Below, piece by piece: positions 15,652-23,917 of a stretch of DNA of 39,010 bases (positions within the stretch are counted from its first letter, which is position 1; each line of letters begins with the position of its first letter). Position numbers and translations under genes: made by a program. The notes below the pieces were generated by a model, which searched no databases, was not told the DNA's origin, and saw nothing but the letters and a program-made list of their open reading frames with translations. Source of the stretch: an uncultured Microbacterium sp. (GTDB lineage: Bacteria; Actinomycetota; Actinomycetes; Actinomycetales; Microbacteriaceae); contig CAJYJO010000024.1 of the NCBI GenBank assembly GCA_913774845.1, forward strand, positions 1 to 39,010, given 5' to 3'.

Positions 15652-18347
15652 GCCGGGTGGCGGCCCGTCCCTCCTCCATCGGTCGACTCGGGGCGGTGGT
15701 CGTCGGCCTGTTCGCCGTCATCGCCGGCCTGCTCGTGGCCATCGCGCCAGCGACGTCTCCTGCCGCTGTGGCGGCCGATGCGGCGGACTTCCAGGATGGT
15801 TACCTCATCTCGGACCAGAACTTCTTCGACTCCCGGTCCATGACCGTCGAGGAGGTGCAGGCGTTCCTCAACTCCAAAGTCGCGAATTGTCGATCCGGCA
15901 GCGCAATGCCGTGCTTGAAGGATTACTCCGCGCAGGACACACCCGCTTTGGCGGCGAACAACTATTGTTCGGCATTCCCCGGTGGCACCATGAGTGCTGC
16001 GCGGCTTATCGTTACCGTCTCGCAAGTGTGCGGGATCAGCCCAAAGGTCATTCTCGTCATGCTCCAGAAGGAGCAGGGACTTATCACGGACACGTCGCCG
16101 TCGCGCGGTCAGTACAGTGCGGCCCTAGGGCAGGGATGTCCTGATGGGGGCCAGGCTTGTGATCCGGCATACGCTGGTTTCTTCTACCAGATCTATGGCG
16201 CTGCCCGACAGTTTCAGATCTACATCAAGTTCCCAAAATCCTTCAGCTATCAGCTGGGATGGAACAACATCCTCTACCAAGCGTCGCCTCCGGACACGAA
16301 CGGTGTGTGCGGTACCAAGCGGGTCAACATTCAGAACGATGCGACCAGGGCTCTCTACATCTACACGCCGTACACGCCGAACAAGGCCGCGCTCGACAAT
16401 CTCTACGGTACGGGCGATTTCTGCTCCGCATACGGTAATCGCAACTTCTGGCGCCTTTACACCGACTGGTTCGGCAGCCCCGTCACGGAACAGGTGACCG
16501 GCGAGTATGCGACGGTGTGGAGGTCGCTGGGAGGTGCCGAAGGCATGCTGGGCTCCCCGACGAGCGCGGTCGTCTGCATCAACAGCCTGTACTGCCAGCA
16601 GTCTTTCCGTGGCGGCACGATTTTCTGGTTTCCGGGCCGAGGCGTCTTCGGTGTGCCCACGATCGTGGAGACCATGTGGCGCAATCTCGGATTCACGGGC
16701 GGAGCGGCGGGTTATCCGACGGGCACGCCATCCTGCAACCCCGACGGCACTTGCGTGCAATCCTTTGGCGGGGGCATCATCGCTGCGGATGCATCGGGTG
16801 GTTCGCTCGTGGGCCGTCGCATCGAGTCGGCATGGCGGGCCGCCGGCGGCATCTCGGTGGGTGGCGCCCGCGGACCCGAACTGTGTTCGGCCGCGGGTGA
16901 CAACTGCGCCCAGCAGTTCGCGCGTGCGGCATTCTTCGTTTCAACTGCGCGAACCCTCTCGGTGACCGGCGCCATCTTCGGCGCCTGGAGCGCGGCCGGC
17001 ATGTCGAGCGGTCCGATGGGATTCCCGACCGCAAATGCGGAGTGCGGCTCGCCAGGGTGCACCCAGGCGTTCGACGGTGGCCTGATCGTCTCGGCTGGAG
17101 ACAGAGCCCAGACCGTCCCGATGCCAATCGCTCGGAAATTCCTCGCGATCGGGGGGCTGGCCACGACTGGTGGTCCGGTTTCCGCCGCATCCTGTCCGAC
17201 CTCTGGGCAGTGTTCCCAGCGGTTCGATTTTGCTCGGATCGATACGTTCCCTGACAGGCCGGCACTGGCCACGACGAAGGGTTTCCTCGATGCATGGAGC
17301 TCGTACGGGTTCGAGACCGGCCTGTTGAAGTTCCCCAAAGCCGAAGCGACCTGCACCTCGGTGACCTGTACCCAACCGTTCGAGGGCGGTCTTCTGGTGG
17401 GGACCCCTGAAGCTGGCGTCGTCGCGGTGTTCGGCGCGTATCTCGACGCGTGGAACGCGGCAGGGGGACCCACCGGATCGCTGGGTCTGCCGACGGGGCG
17501 TGACACGTGCAACGGTTCGAATTGCTCCCAACCCTTCCAAAAAGGTGTTCTTGTCTGGACTCCGACGTACGGCGCGGTGACAGTCTCGAGCGCGTTCCTG
17601 GCACCGTGGCAGGCGAAGGGCGGGGGAGCCGGTTTCCTTGGTGCGCCGAAGAGCAACGCGACGTGCTCCTCCGCCACTTGCCGTCAGGTCTTCGAAGGCG
17701 GACTGCTGGTCGGGACTCCCGCTGCTGGTGTCGTGGCCGTGTTCGGGGCGTACCTGGACGCATGGAATGCCGCTGGCGGAGAAACCGGATCCCTCGGGCT
17801 GCCCACGGGACCGGATACGTGCAATGGGAAGAATTGTGCACAGCCATTCCAACGCGGAGTTCTGGCTTGGACACCGACCTACGGCGCCGTGACGGTTTCG
17901 AGCTGGTTCCTGGCGCCTTGGCAAGCGAAAGGGGCGGGGGCAGGCTTCCTGGGCGCCCCCAAATCCAACTCGGCATGCACCTCGGTGACCTGCAGCCAGA
18001 TCTTCGAGGGCGGGCTGCTGGTCGGAACACGCTCCGCGGGAGTTGTCGCTGTGTTCGGGGCGTACTTGGATGCGTGGAACGCCGTCGGCGGTCCGACGGG
18101 GTCGCTGGGGTTGCCCGCGGGGCCCGACTCCTGCAACGGCTCGTGGTGTTCGATGCGATTCGACAAGGGAGCGATTATCTGGACACCTGCGGCGGGCGCA
18201 ATCGTCGTTTCGCCTCCTGTCTTCGCCAAGTGGGACGCCGCGGGCGGCCCCTCCGGGTCTTATGGGCTCCCCATCGCGCCGGCGACGAAGAGTGGCAACA
18301 CCGTCTCTCAAAGATTCCAACGCGGAACGGTTTCGGCGACGGAATGA
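15648..18347 (+). CDS. Secreted LGFP-repeat protein with N-terminal lysozyme-like domain, 899 aa
   Basis: Signal peptide of about 45 residues (hydrophobic AVVVGLFAVIAGLLVAIAP, then AVAADA). Residues 50-280 form a domain with a Glu in LQKEQGLI (E142) in the context of an alpha-helical lytic-transglycosylase-like fold, including AALGQGCPDGGQACDP and FYQIYGAARQFQIY; hydrolase activity is inference. Residues 283-899 contain about 12 LGFP-type repeats of roughly 50-54 aa (repeats 6-11 exactly 52), with W near the start, a G-x-L-G-x-P core, a C-x(3-5)-C pair and a closing F-x-G-G stretch. The last repeat lacks the Cys pair. LGFP repeats in actinobacterial wall proteins are thought to hold proteins to the envelope. 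GTG 15648 overlaps the lipoprotein gene and ATG of the next GT overlaps its stop, so it is embedded in a coupled run. No transmembrane anchor or sortase signal is seen. Confidence 0.88.
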   Translation: MSRVAARPSSIGRLGAVVVGLFAVIAGLLVAIAPATSPAAVAADAADFQDGYLISDQNFFDSRSMTVEEVQAFLNSKVANCRSGSAMPCLKDYSAQDTPALAANNYCSAFPGGTMSAARLIVTVSQVCGISPKVILVMLQKEQGLITDTSPSRGQYSAALGQGCPDGGQACDPAYAGFFYQIYGAARQFQIYIKFPKSFSYQLGWNNILYQASPPDTNGVCGTKRVNIQNDATRALYIYTPYTPNKAALDNLYGTGDFCSAYGNRNFWRLYTDWFGSPVTEQVTGEYATVWRSLGGAEGMLGSPTSAVVCINSLYCQQSFRGGTIFWFPGRGVFGVPTIVETMWRNLGFTGGAAGYPTGTPSCNPDGTCVQSFGGGIIAADASGGSLVGRRIESAWRAAGGISVGGARGPELCSAAGDNCAQQFARAAFFVSTARTLSVTGAIFGAWSAAGMSSGPMGFPTANAECGSPGCTQAFDGGLIVSAGDRAQTVPMPIARKFLAIGGLATTGGPVSAASCPTSGQCSQRFDFARIDTFPDRPALATTKGFLDAWSSYGFETGLLKFPKAEATCTSVTCTQPFEGGLLVGTPEAGVVAVFGAYLDAWNAAGGPTGSLGLPTGRDTCNGSNCSQPFQKGVLVWTPTYGAVTVSSAFLAPWQAKGGGAGFLGAPKSNATCSSATCRQVFEGGLLVGTPAAGVVAVFGAYLDAWNAAGGETGSLGLPTGPDTCNGKNCAQPFQRGVLAWTPTYGAVTVSSWFLAPWQAKGAGAGFLGAPKSNSACTSVTCSQIFEGGLLVGTRSAGVVAVFGAYLDAWNAVGGPTGSLGLPAGPDSCNGSWCSMRFDKGAIIWTPAAGAIVVSPPVFAKWDAAGGPSGSYGLPIAPATKSGNTVSQRFQRGTVSATE
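17274..18209 (+). repeat. Three tandem 312-bp units inside the LGFP gene
   Basis: Units start at 17274, 17586 and 17898, exactly 312 bp (104 aa) apart, each two LGFP repeats: one ending in (P/A/R)(A/S)AGVVAV and one ending in GAVTV or GAIVV. The recurring phrase VFGAYLDAWNA begins at 17427, 17739 and 18051. DNA identity is partial, with synonymous changes, so the duplication is not brand new but is clear at protein level. Confidence 0.85.
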
Positions 18348-20410
18348 GCATGATTCATACGCGGGCCCTCGGACTTTTCCGTCGTGCCTGGCGTCGATCG
18401 CGTTCATGGCCCGTCACTCGGAACGTCGTCCGCGTCGGTGACGCGATGTTGTGGGCATTTACGATGGCTCGCTCGGGTGACGTGGACGGCGACTATGTCG
18501 CGGCACAGCTCGGCCGGCGTTCCATGTCCCGGTTGGAGGCCTCGCTCGTTTATGCCTTCGGAGGGTTCCGGCGAGGGCTTTCGGTCAAACACGATTTCGA
18601 TGACGTCTACGCTGCCCCCCTCCTCCCCGAAGCAGGGCGCGTCCCGGCCTTCTACTCTTTCCTCCGCAATACCGTCGCCCAGCCTCTGTGGCACCCGTAC
18701 GTGCCCGCCGTAACACGAGAGCAGGCTCTTCGAACGGCCGCGGAGTGGGGTCACGGCAACGCCCATATCGGCGTCGCCCCGTCTCCCGCCCCCGACGATG
18801 TCGTCGTCGTGGTGGTCGCCTCCGGCCCGGACTCCCGGTTGGCAGATCGATTGAACGCCGCGCTCTCGTTCGCGGACCATGTCATCGTCGTGGGCTTGGG
18901 GCTCCACATGGCCGAGTGGCTGGCGATCACGGCGCTCTCCACCTCGGCGTCCCTTAGCGCCCGGCTGTTCCCGGCGGGTGCGAATGCGCGGGAGGCAGTC
19001 CTCTCCTTGCTGCCGCGTTCCGGTCGAGTCGTTGCGATCGATCCCCGGGTCATGCCCGATCTCGAGCAGATGCGCGCTCTTGTCGAGGCGATCCGTCCAG
19101 GCCGGACAGTCGTCCCGGTCGAACAGGCGCCCGATGACACCGTGCACTCGGCCGGCGGTGCTGTCATCGGGCAGGTGAGGGTTCCTCTCTTCCGGGGGCT
19201 CCCGATTGAGGACGTCCGGCGAATCGGGGAGTCATTCGAGGCTCCGCACTCCGTCGGACTCACCTTCTCAGCGGCGGCGCCTTTCGATCCGCGCATGCCC
19301 GTACTGGTCGACCCGCAGATCAGTGTGCGTCTGGATCCTGCCGCCCCCGGCTGGCCCGATCAGGGCATTGATACTCGGACGGCGGGCGAGGACAGCGACG
19401 CCGCGCGCTCGATCTACCTCAGGGCGGGATTCGAGGCGATCGAGTGGAACAGCTCCGCTCCGTCGCTTCGCTGGATTTCACCCCGGGTGAGATGGGCAGT
19501 CAAAGTCGCGTCACTAGCTGGGCCGGTGGGTGATGTGTGGGGTGATACTCACTTCGGCGAAGCCCTGGCGGACGCGCTCCGGCGCCGAGGCCATGATGCC
19601 GTCGTCGACCGCCGTGAAGCAGCGCTCCGAGAGACCAGTCGGTTCGATGACGTGCACGTCATCGTGAGGGGACCGACGCGCTTGCACCCCCCCTCGCATG
19701 GCGTGCGCGTTCTGTGGATCATCAGTCACCCGCACGAGATCACGCAGGAAGAGCTCGACGAGTTCGACCTCGTTTTCGCAGCATCGGAACGGTGGGCCAA
19801 TGAAGCGAGTCGTCGGTTCGACCGGGAGATTTTTCCCCTTCTCGAGTGCACGGATGCCACTCGATTCCGGCCGCGCGGCCTCCCGCGATCCAACGAGATT
19901 GTGTTCGTGGGGAAATCCCGCGACGTACCGAGGCGCGTGGTCATCGCTCCTGTCGAGGCCGGCGTGCCTGTTCGCGTGTACGGGCCCGACTGGAGCGCCT
20001 ACATCCCACCGGCGCACGTCGTGGCCCCGTTCGTCCCCCTTTCGAGGCTTCCTGAGATGTACGAAACCGCCGGCGTCGTCCTGAACGATCAGTGGGCGGA
20101 GATGAAGGAGGCCGGCTTCCCTGCGATGCGTCCTTTCGATGTCGTGGCCGCGGGTGGGCGAGTCCTCAGCGAGTACGTCGACGGGCTCGAAAATGCCCTC
20201 GGACCGGGGGTGGTAACCTATCGACTCGAAGCGGAACTTGTGGCGCTCCTGAAAGAGGGGGACCTCGACCGCCTCTTCCCGTCCGATGCCCTGCTGCGAG
20301 AAAACGCAGAACGGGTTCGTCGTGAGCACTCATTCGATGCGCGTGCCGCCGTGCTCGAGGAGGCCGTCTTGCGACGCGGCCCGGGTGTGGACCGAGAACC
20401 AGAGAGGTGA
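18344..20410 (+). CDS. Two-domain glycosyltransferase (N-terminal GT-A-like, C-terminal GT1-like/CgeB-type), 688 aa
   Basis: The C-terminal domain, from about 400 (GDTHFGEALADALRRRGH) to 680, follows the pattern of PF13524-type glycosyltransferases: VLWIISHPHEITQEELDEFD, LVFAASERW, EIVFVGKSRDVPR, VRVYGPDW and the late motif LNDQWAEMKEAGFPAMRPFD with acidic donor-site residues, then VVAAGGRVLSEYVDGLE. The N-terminal 330 residues include a Rossmann-like DDVVVVVVASGPDSRLADRLNAAL segment resembling a degenerate GT-A domain; I cannot see a clear DxD motif, only AIDPRVMPD. ATG 18344 overlaps the LGFP stop. A 6-nt gap separates it from the coiled-coil gene at 20417. Donor and acceptor are unknown. 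Confidence 0.75.
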   Translation: MSMIHTRALGLFRRAWRRSRSWPVTRNVVRVGDAMLWAFTMARSGDVDGDYVAAQLGRRSMSRLEASLVYAFGGFRRGLSVKHDFDDVYAAPLLPEAGRVPAFYSFLRNTVAQPLWHPYVPAVTREQALRTAAEWGHGNAHIGVAPSPAPDDVVVVVVASGPDSRLADRLNAALSFADHVIVVGLGLHMAEWLAITALSTSASLSARLFPAGANAREAVLSLLPRSGRVVAIDPRVMPDLEQMRALVEAIRPGRTVVPVEQAPDDTVHSAGGAVIGQVRVPLFRGLPIEDVRRIGESFEAPHSVGLTFSAAAPFDPRMPVLVDPQISVRLDPAAPGWPDQGIDTRTAGEDSDAARSIYLRAGFEAIEWNSSAPSLRWISPRVRWAVKVASLAGPVGDVWGDTHFGEALADALRRRGHDAVVDRREAALRETSRFDDVHVIVRGPTRLHPPSHGVRVLWIISHPHEITQEELDEFDLVFAASERWANEASRRFDREIFPLLECTDATRFRPRGLPRSNEIVFVGKSRDVPRRVVIAPVEAGVPVRVYGPDWSAYIPPAHVVAPFVPLSRLPEMYETAGVVLNDQWAEMKEAGFPAMRPFDVVAAGGRVLSEYVDGLENALGPGVVTYRLEAELVALLKEGDLDRLFPSDALLRENAERVRREHSFDARAAVLEEAVLRRGPGVDREPER

Positions 20411-20416
20411 AGGCAT

Positions 20417-20683
20417 ATGGGCCAGAGCAGGGAACTGACGGCGGCGGTCGTCGACTCGGTGTCGCTGGATCGGGCTTTGCTCGACGCGGAGATCGCGAAC
20501 AAGCGCGTCATCGAGCTCACAAAGGGCCTGCTCGAACGGGAGGCGCAGATTGAGAAGCTCCAGATCGAGATCGTCTCCTTGAAGCAGCTCATGGACCCCC
20601 GTCGCAAAGTCGAGCACGTCTTTCGGAAGAACCACGCCCTGTACGTCATGGCGCGCCGAGCCAGAAGGATGATGGGGCGGTGA
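20417..20683 (+). CDS. Small coiled-coil protein with basic tail, 88 aa, unrecognised
   Basis: No family recognised. Residues 15-58 form an amphipathic heptad pattern (ALLDAEIANKRVIELTKGLL, then EREAQIEKLQIEIVSLKQLM), likely a coiled coil. The C-terminus (VFRKNHALYVMARRARRMMGR) is strongly basic and hydrophobic, as for a membrane-surface helix. Shine-Dalgarno GAAGG (20409-20413) precedes ATG 20417, and the stop overlaps the GTG of the following GT2 (20680-20683), so it is a genuine coupled gene. Similar coiled-coil plus Arg-rich ends appear as the C-terminal tail of the GT2 at 8131-9069, suggesting a detached scaffold or membrane tether for the glycosyltransferase next to it. That role is inference. 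Confidence 0.8.
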   Translation: MGQSRELTAAVVDSVSLDRALLDAEIANKRVIELTKGLLEREAQIEKLQIEIVSLKQLMDPRRKVEHVFRKNHALYVMARRARRMMGR

Positions 20684-21807
20684 CCGCGGGGCGGACCCCG
20701 CGGATCCTTCTCGCCGTCACCTTCTACAACGGTCGTGAGTTCGCGCATCGCACGCTGGAGTCGATATCGCGTCTCGGCCACGCGGGTTTCGAGCTCGATG
20801 TGCTGGTTCTTGACGACTGCAGCCCGGAGCCGGGGTTCAGCGAGTGGCTTGAGACCGTCTCGCACGACTTTGGCGCTACCTACTATCGGTCTCCCCGAAA
20901 TGTGGGCATCCCCAGGAACGTGAACATCGGGTTGGCGACGGCTCAACGCCTCGGTTACGACTACGTCGTCGTCTCCAATTCTGATGTCATCTACGCACGG
21001 GATGCCGTCGAGGTCCTGTTCGACGTCATCACGTCAGCGCCGAACGCCGCCTCCGCCACCGCCTGGTCCACCAACGTCGATCCTTACTCGCTGCCCAATG
21101 GCTCGGACATGTTCATCGAGACGCAGGAAGTGACGGACGCCATCGGTGAGGCGCTTTCGGCGCGATTCGACAGGCAATCGCTTGACATCCCGGCAGGTAT
21201 CTCGTTCGCGATGATCGTACCGGTGACCGTCCTGTCACGCGTCGGGCTCATGGACCCCGTCTTCGGGCGCGGATACGGTGAGGAATCCGATTGGTCGGCC
21301 CGCGCCACGAATGCGGGATTCCGCCACCTGCTCGCTCAAGGCGCCTTCGTCTATCACGCCGGTCGGGGCTCGACGCTCGCGGCGGGCGTCGTCTCGCAGA
21401 GCGATATCGCCGACTGGAGCAACCAGCACATCGTTAATCATCGCTCCCCGATGTTCCGCTGGAGCGTCGACGGGTTCCTGCGATCGCACGTCCTCGAGGA
21501 CGCGCAGATCGTTGCAGTGAGGACTCTGATCGAGGCGGCCGCCCAGCGGTGGGGATACTGCGTCATCGATGGAGCACGCGATTGGGCCGACCTCGATGAG
21601 CACGTCGTCAGCGTCGCCATCCGTTCGCAGGCCAACGAGCTCTGCACTGCGACGTGGTGCGGATTCACCGTCGAGATCGATACCGATTCGATCGATGTAA
21701 TCGGTGCCATCAGAGATTTCTTCGGCGGAGCCGAGCCGGTGTATACGAACATCCCGGGAGCGACGTGGGAGGGTGCGGAGCGATACGGGTATCCGCTCAG
21801 CCTGTGA
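20680..21807 (+). CDS. Family 2 glycosyltransferase, 375 aa
   Basis: GT-A enzyme resembling rhamnosyl/galactofuranosyl-type GT2: ILLAVTFYNGREFAHRTLESI, VLVLDDCSPE, VVVSNSDVIYARD with NSD at 100-102 in the metal-site position, IPAGISFAMIVPV, and GRGYGEESDWSARATNAGFR, carrying the ExDW acceptor/base motif. A C-terminal region of about 110 residues (from 265) is unique and not assignable. The GTG start overlaps the coiled-coil gene and the stop overlaps the acyltransferase start (21804-21807). Function is inferred as one step in a surface glycan. Confidence 0.88.
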   Translation: MTAGRTPRILLAVTFYNGREFAHRTLESISRLGHAGFELDVLVLDDCSPEPGFSEWLETVSHDFGATYYRSPRNVGIPRNVNIGLATAQRLGYDYVVVSNSDVIYARDAVEVLFDVITSAPNAASATAWSTNVDPYSLPNGSDMFIETQEVTDAIGEALSARFDRQSLDIPAGISFAMIVPVTVLSRVGLMDPVFGRGYGEESDWSARATNAGFRHLLAQGAFVYHAGRGSTLAAGVVSQSDIADWSNQHIVNHRSPMFRWSVDGFLRSHVLEDAQIVAVRTLIEAAAQRWGYCVIDGARDWADLDEHVVSVAIRSQANELCTATWCGFTVEIDTDSIDVIGAIRDFFGGAEPVYTNIPGATWEGAERYGYPLSL

Positions 21808-23039
21808 GCAAAATGCAATCTCTCGGCGAGGCCTTCGACCCCCGCAACAACTCGATCGGTTTTCTCAGATGGGCGATGGCCTTCATGGTCATCTTCTCCC
21901 ACGCGGGGCCCGTGGCAGGAATATTCGGTGGTGTCGACATCGGTGCTCAGTGGGGAGCCGAGACTTCTCTCGGCGGCGTTGCCGTCACCGGTTTCTTCTT
22001 CTTGTCAGGAATGCTCATCACGCGGAGCATGCTCAGGTCTCGGTCGCCCTACCGCTACCTCTGGCACCGGGTCGTGCGCATCTTCCCTGCCTGGTTCCTG
22101 ATTCTCCTCGTGACGGCTTTCCTGCTCGCGCCGCTGGCGTGGCTGCACGAACACGGCACCATCCGCGGGTTTCTCTCCGCTCCCGTCAATTCACCCCTGA
22201 CGTACGTCTACAACAACTTCACGCTCGTTCTCCAGCAGTGGGCGATCGCCGGTACCGGCGGCTCGACCCACGCCGTTTCGCTCGGCTACGACACGTGGAA
22301 CGGGTCGGCGTGGACCCTGATGTACGAGTTCGCCTGCTATCTCGGCGTCCTGATCCTCGGCGTCATCGGGGCGCTCTCCGGCCGCATCATCGGCGCTGTC
22401 TTCGCGGGCGGGGTGCTCCTGCTGAGTACTCTCCAAGCAGTACACGTGGGCGATCTAGGTGCCGTTCTGACGACGCTGTCCAACCCCCAGGTTCTTCATC
22501 TCGCGGCTCCGTTCGCTTTCGGCGCCCTTGTGCAGCTCTTCATCGAGAAGGTGCCTTTCGATGACCGGCTCGGCATAGCGATGTTGGCGATCGCCGGGCT
22601 TTGCTGGTGGAAAGGGGGGTGGTTCCTGTTTGGCCAGTACGCCTTCTCCTATGGCCTCATCTGGTTCGGAACGCGCGTCAAGGCGCTCTCGAAGTGGGAC
22701 CGTCATGCCGATCTTTCCTACGGTATCTACATCGCAGGGTGGCCTGTCATGTTCTTGGCCGCGGAGTATGGGCTCGCATCCTTCGCAGCGGGGATCCCGT
22801 ATCTTCTTGTCGTGATCGTCGTCGTTCACGTTTATGCCTATGCCAGCTACATGCTGATCGAGAAACCCGCACTTGATCTGAAGAACTGGACGCCCGGCTG
22901 GTTGGCTCGGATACGGGGCATCCCGCCCGTCGCTCCGCAGGGAAATGGGCCGGGAGTATTGACCCGGACGCGTTTCGTCCCCCTTTCCGTTCTTCTGCTC
23001 GCAACCGCGATTCTCGTCATCGTGGGCGCACTTCGCTGA
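21804..23039 (+). CDS. Acyltransferase-3 family membrane protein (OafA/WbpC-like), 411 aa
   Basis: Integral membrane O-acyltransferase with about ten helices. Signature residues: R22 and H33 in LRWAMAFMVIFSHAG, then GFFFLSGMLITRSMLR (the usual ffxSGfLit), YLWHRVVRIFPAW (RxxRI.P) and WTLMYEFACYL (WxLx.E). These enzymes acetylate or succinylate surface sugars. No SGNH domain is attached, unlike the acyltransferase at 36737. GTG 21804 overlaps the GT2 stop; GTG and the ATG three codons later (21813) are both possible. The adjacent GT2 and SDR suggest modification of the glycan made here. Confidence 0.9.
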   Translation: MSKMQSLGEAFDPRNNSIGFLRWAMAFMVIFSHAGPVAGIFGGVDIGAQWGAETSLGGVAVTGFFFLSGMLITRSMLRSRSPYRYLWHRVVRIFPAWFLILLVTAFLLAPLAWLHEHGTIRGFLSAPVNSPLTYVYNNFTLVLQQWAIAGTGGSTHAVSLGYDTWNGSAWTLMYEFACYLGVLILGVIGALSGRIIGAVFAGGVLLLSTLQAVHVGDLGAVLTTLSNPQVLHLAAPFAFGALVQLFIEKVPFDDRLGIAMLAIAGLCWWKGGWFLFGQYAFSYGLIWFGTRVKALSKWDRHADLSYGIYIAGWPVMFLAAEYGLASFAAGIPYLLVVIVVVHVYAYASYMLIEKPALDLKNWTPGWLARIRGIPPVAPQGNGPGVLTRTRFVPLSVLLLATAILVIVGALR

Positions 23040-23050
23040 GAGAGGTCGCT

Positions 23051-23917
23051 ATGTCCGGTCAGGTTCTCATCACCGGGGCGGGGGGATACGTCGGCCCCCA
23101 CGTCGTCCGGGCGGTCGCGGACCTCGGGTATCAGCCCGTCGCGGTGTCGCGTCGTCCTCCGGAGGCCGAGCTCGACGAACGCGCTCTCTTCGTCGAGGCC
23201 GACGTGCTCGCACCGGACTTCTTGATCGAGTCGATTGCTCCGGCCGCCGAGGTGTCCGCCGTGATCCATCTCGCCTGGCAGGACGGCTTCGTGCACAATG
23301 CCCGGTCGCATATCGAGAGCTTGTCCGCTCATCATGGTTTTCTCGCGGGAGCGGCTGAGGTCGGGATCGAGCGGATCGCCTCACTCGGAACCATGCATGA
23401 GGTGGGGTACTGGGAGGGCGCCGTCGACGAGGACACCCCCACCAACCCTGTCACCCTTTACGGCATCGCCAAAGACGCCCTCAGGCGCTCGACGGCTCTC
23501 ACCGTGGCGCCCGTCGCCGAGTACATCTGGCTGCGCGCCTTCTACATCCTCGGCGACGACCGTCGAAATCGATCCATCTTCGCCAAGATCCTCGATGCGG
23601 CGGATCGAGGCGATACTGAGTTCCCCTTCACGACGGGCCGCACGCTCTACGATTTCATCGACGTCGCGGAACTTGGGAAGCAAATCGCCGTAGCGTCGCT
23701 GTCGAACGGGGTGACCGGCATCGTCAACGTGTGCAGCGGCAAGCCCGAATCGCTCGCAAGCCGGGTCGAACGCTTCATTCAGGAAAACGATCTGAGTATT
23801 CGTCTGCGTTACGGCGCCTTCCCCGACCGGGCCTACGACTCTCCGGGGATCTGGGGCGACTCGACGCGCATCGACGCGTTGATGAAAGGGTCTTCGCTCG
23901 GGAGGGACACGCGATGA
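23051..23917 (+). CDS. Extended SDR sugar-nucleotide dehydratase/reductase (4-ketoreductase candidate), 288 aa
   Basis: NAD(P)-binding GxxGxxG variant TGAGGYVG (8-15), catalytic Y137-x-x-x-K141 in LYGIAKDALRRS, and a plausible catalytic Ser/Thr in SLGTMHEVG. Cofactor fold and length fit extended SDRs acting on dTDP- or UDP-sugars. It lacks the usual RmlD opening (G-x-x-G-Q-L-G) and I do not see RmlD tail motifs. It is directly upstream of an RmlC-type epimerase with a 4-bp overlap, so it most probably reduces dTDP-4-keto-L-rhamnose, giving dTDP-L-rhamnose or dTDP-6-deoxy-L-talose. Shine-Dalgarno GAGAGG precedes ATG 23051. Confidence 0.82.
   Translation: MSGQVLITGAGGYVGPHVVRAVADLGYQPVAVSRRPPEAELDERALFVEADVLAPDFLIESIAPAAEVSAVIHLAWQDGFVHNARSHIESLSAHHGFLAGAAEVGIERIASLGTMHEVGYWEGAVDEDTPTNPVTLYGIAKDALRRSTALTVAPVAEYIWLRAFYILGDDRRNRSIFAKILDAADRGDTEFPFTTGRTLYDFIDVAELGKQIAVASLSNGVTGIVNVCSGKPESLASRVERFIQENDLSIRLRYGAFPDRAYDSPGIWGDSTRIDALMKGSSLGRDTR

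Noticed and set aside
17274-18209. Possible mobile element or CRISPR from the periodic 312-bp DNA
   Set aside because: The periodicity is in frame and encodes LGFP protein repeats.
23051-23917. HldD (ADP-heptose epimerase) assignment for the SDR
   Set aside because: It is coupled to an RmlC-type epimerase and lies far from the heptose genes; no HldD-specific feature could be seen.
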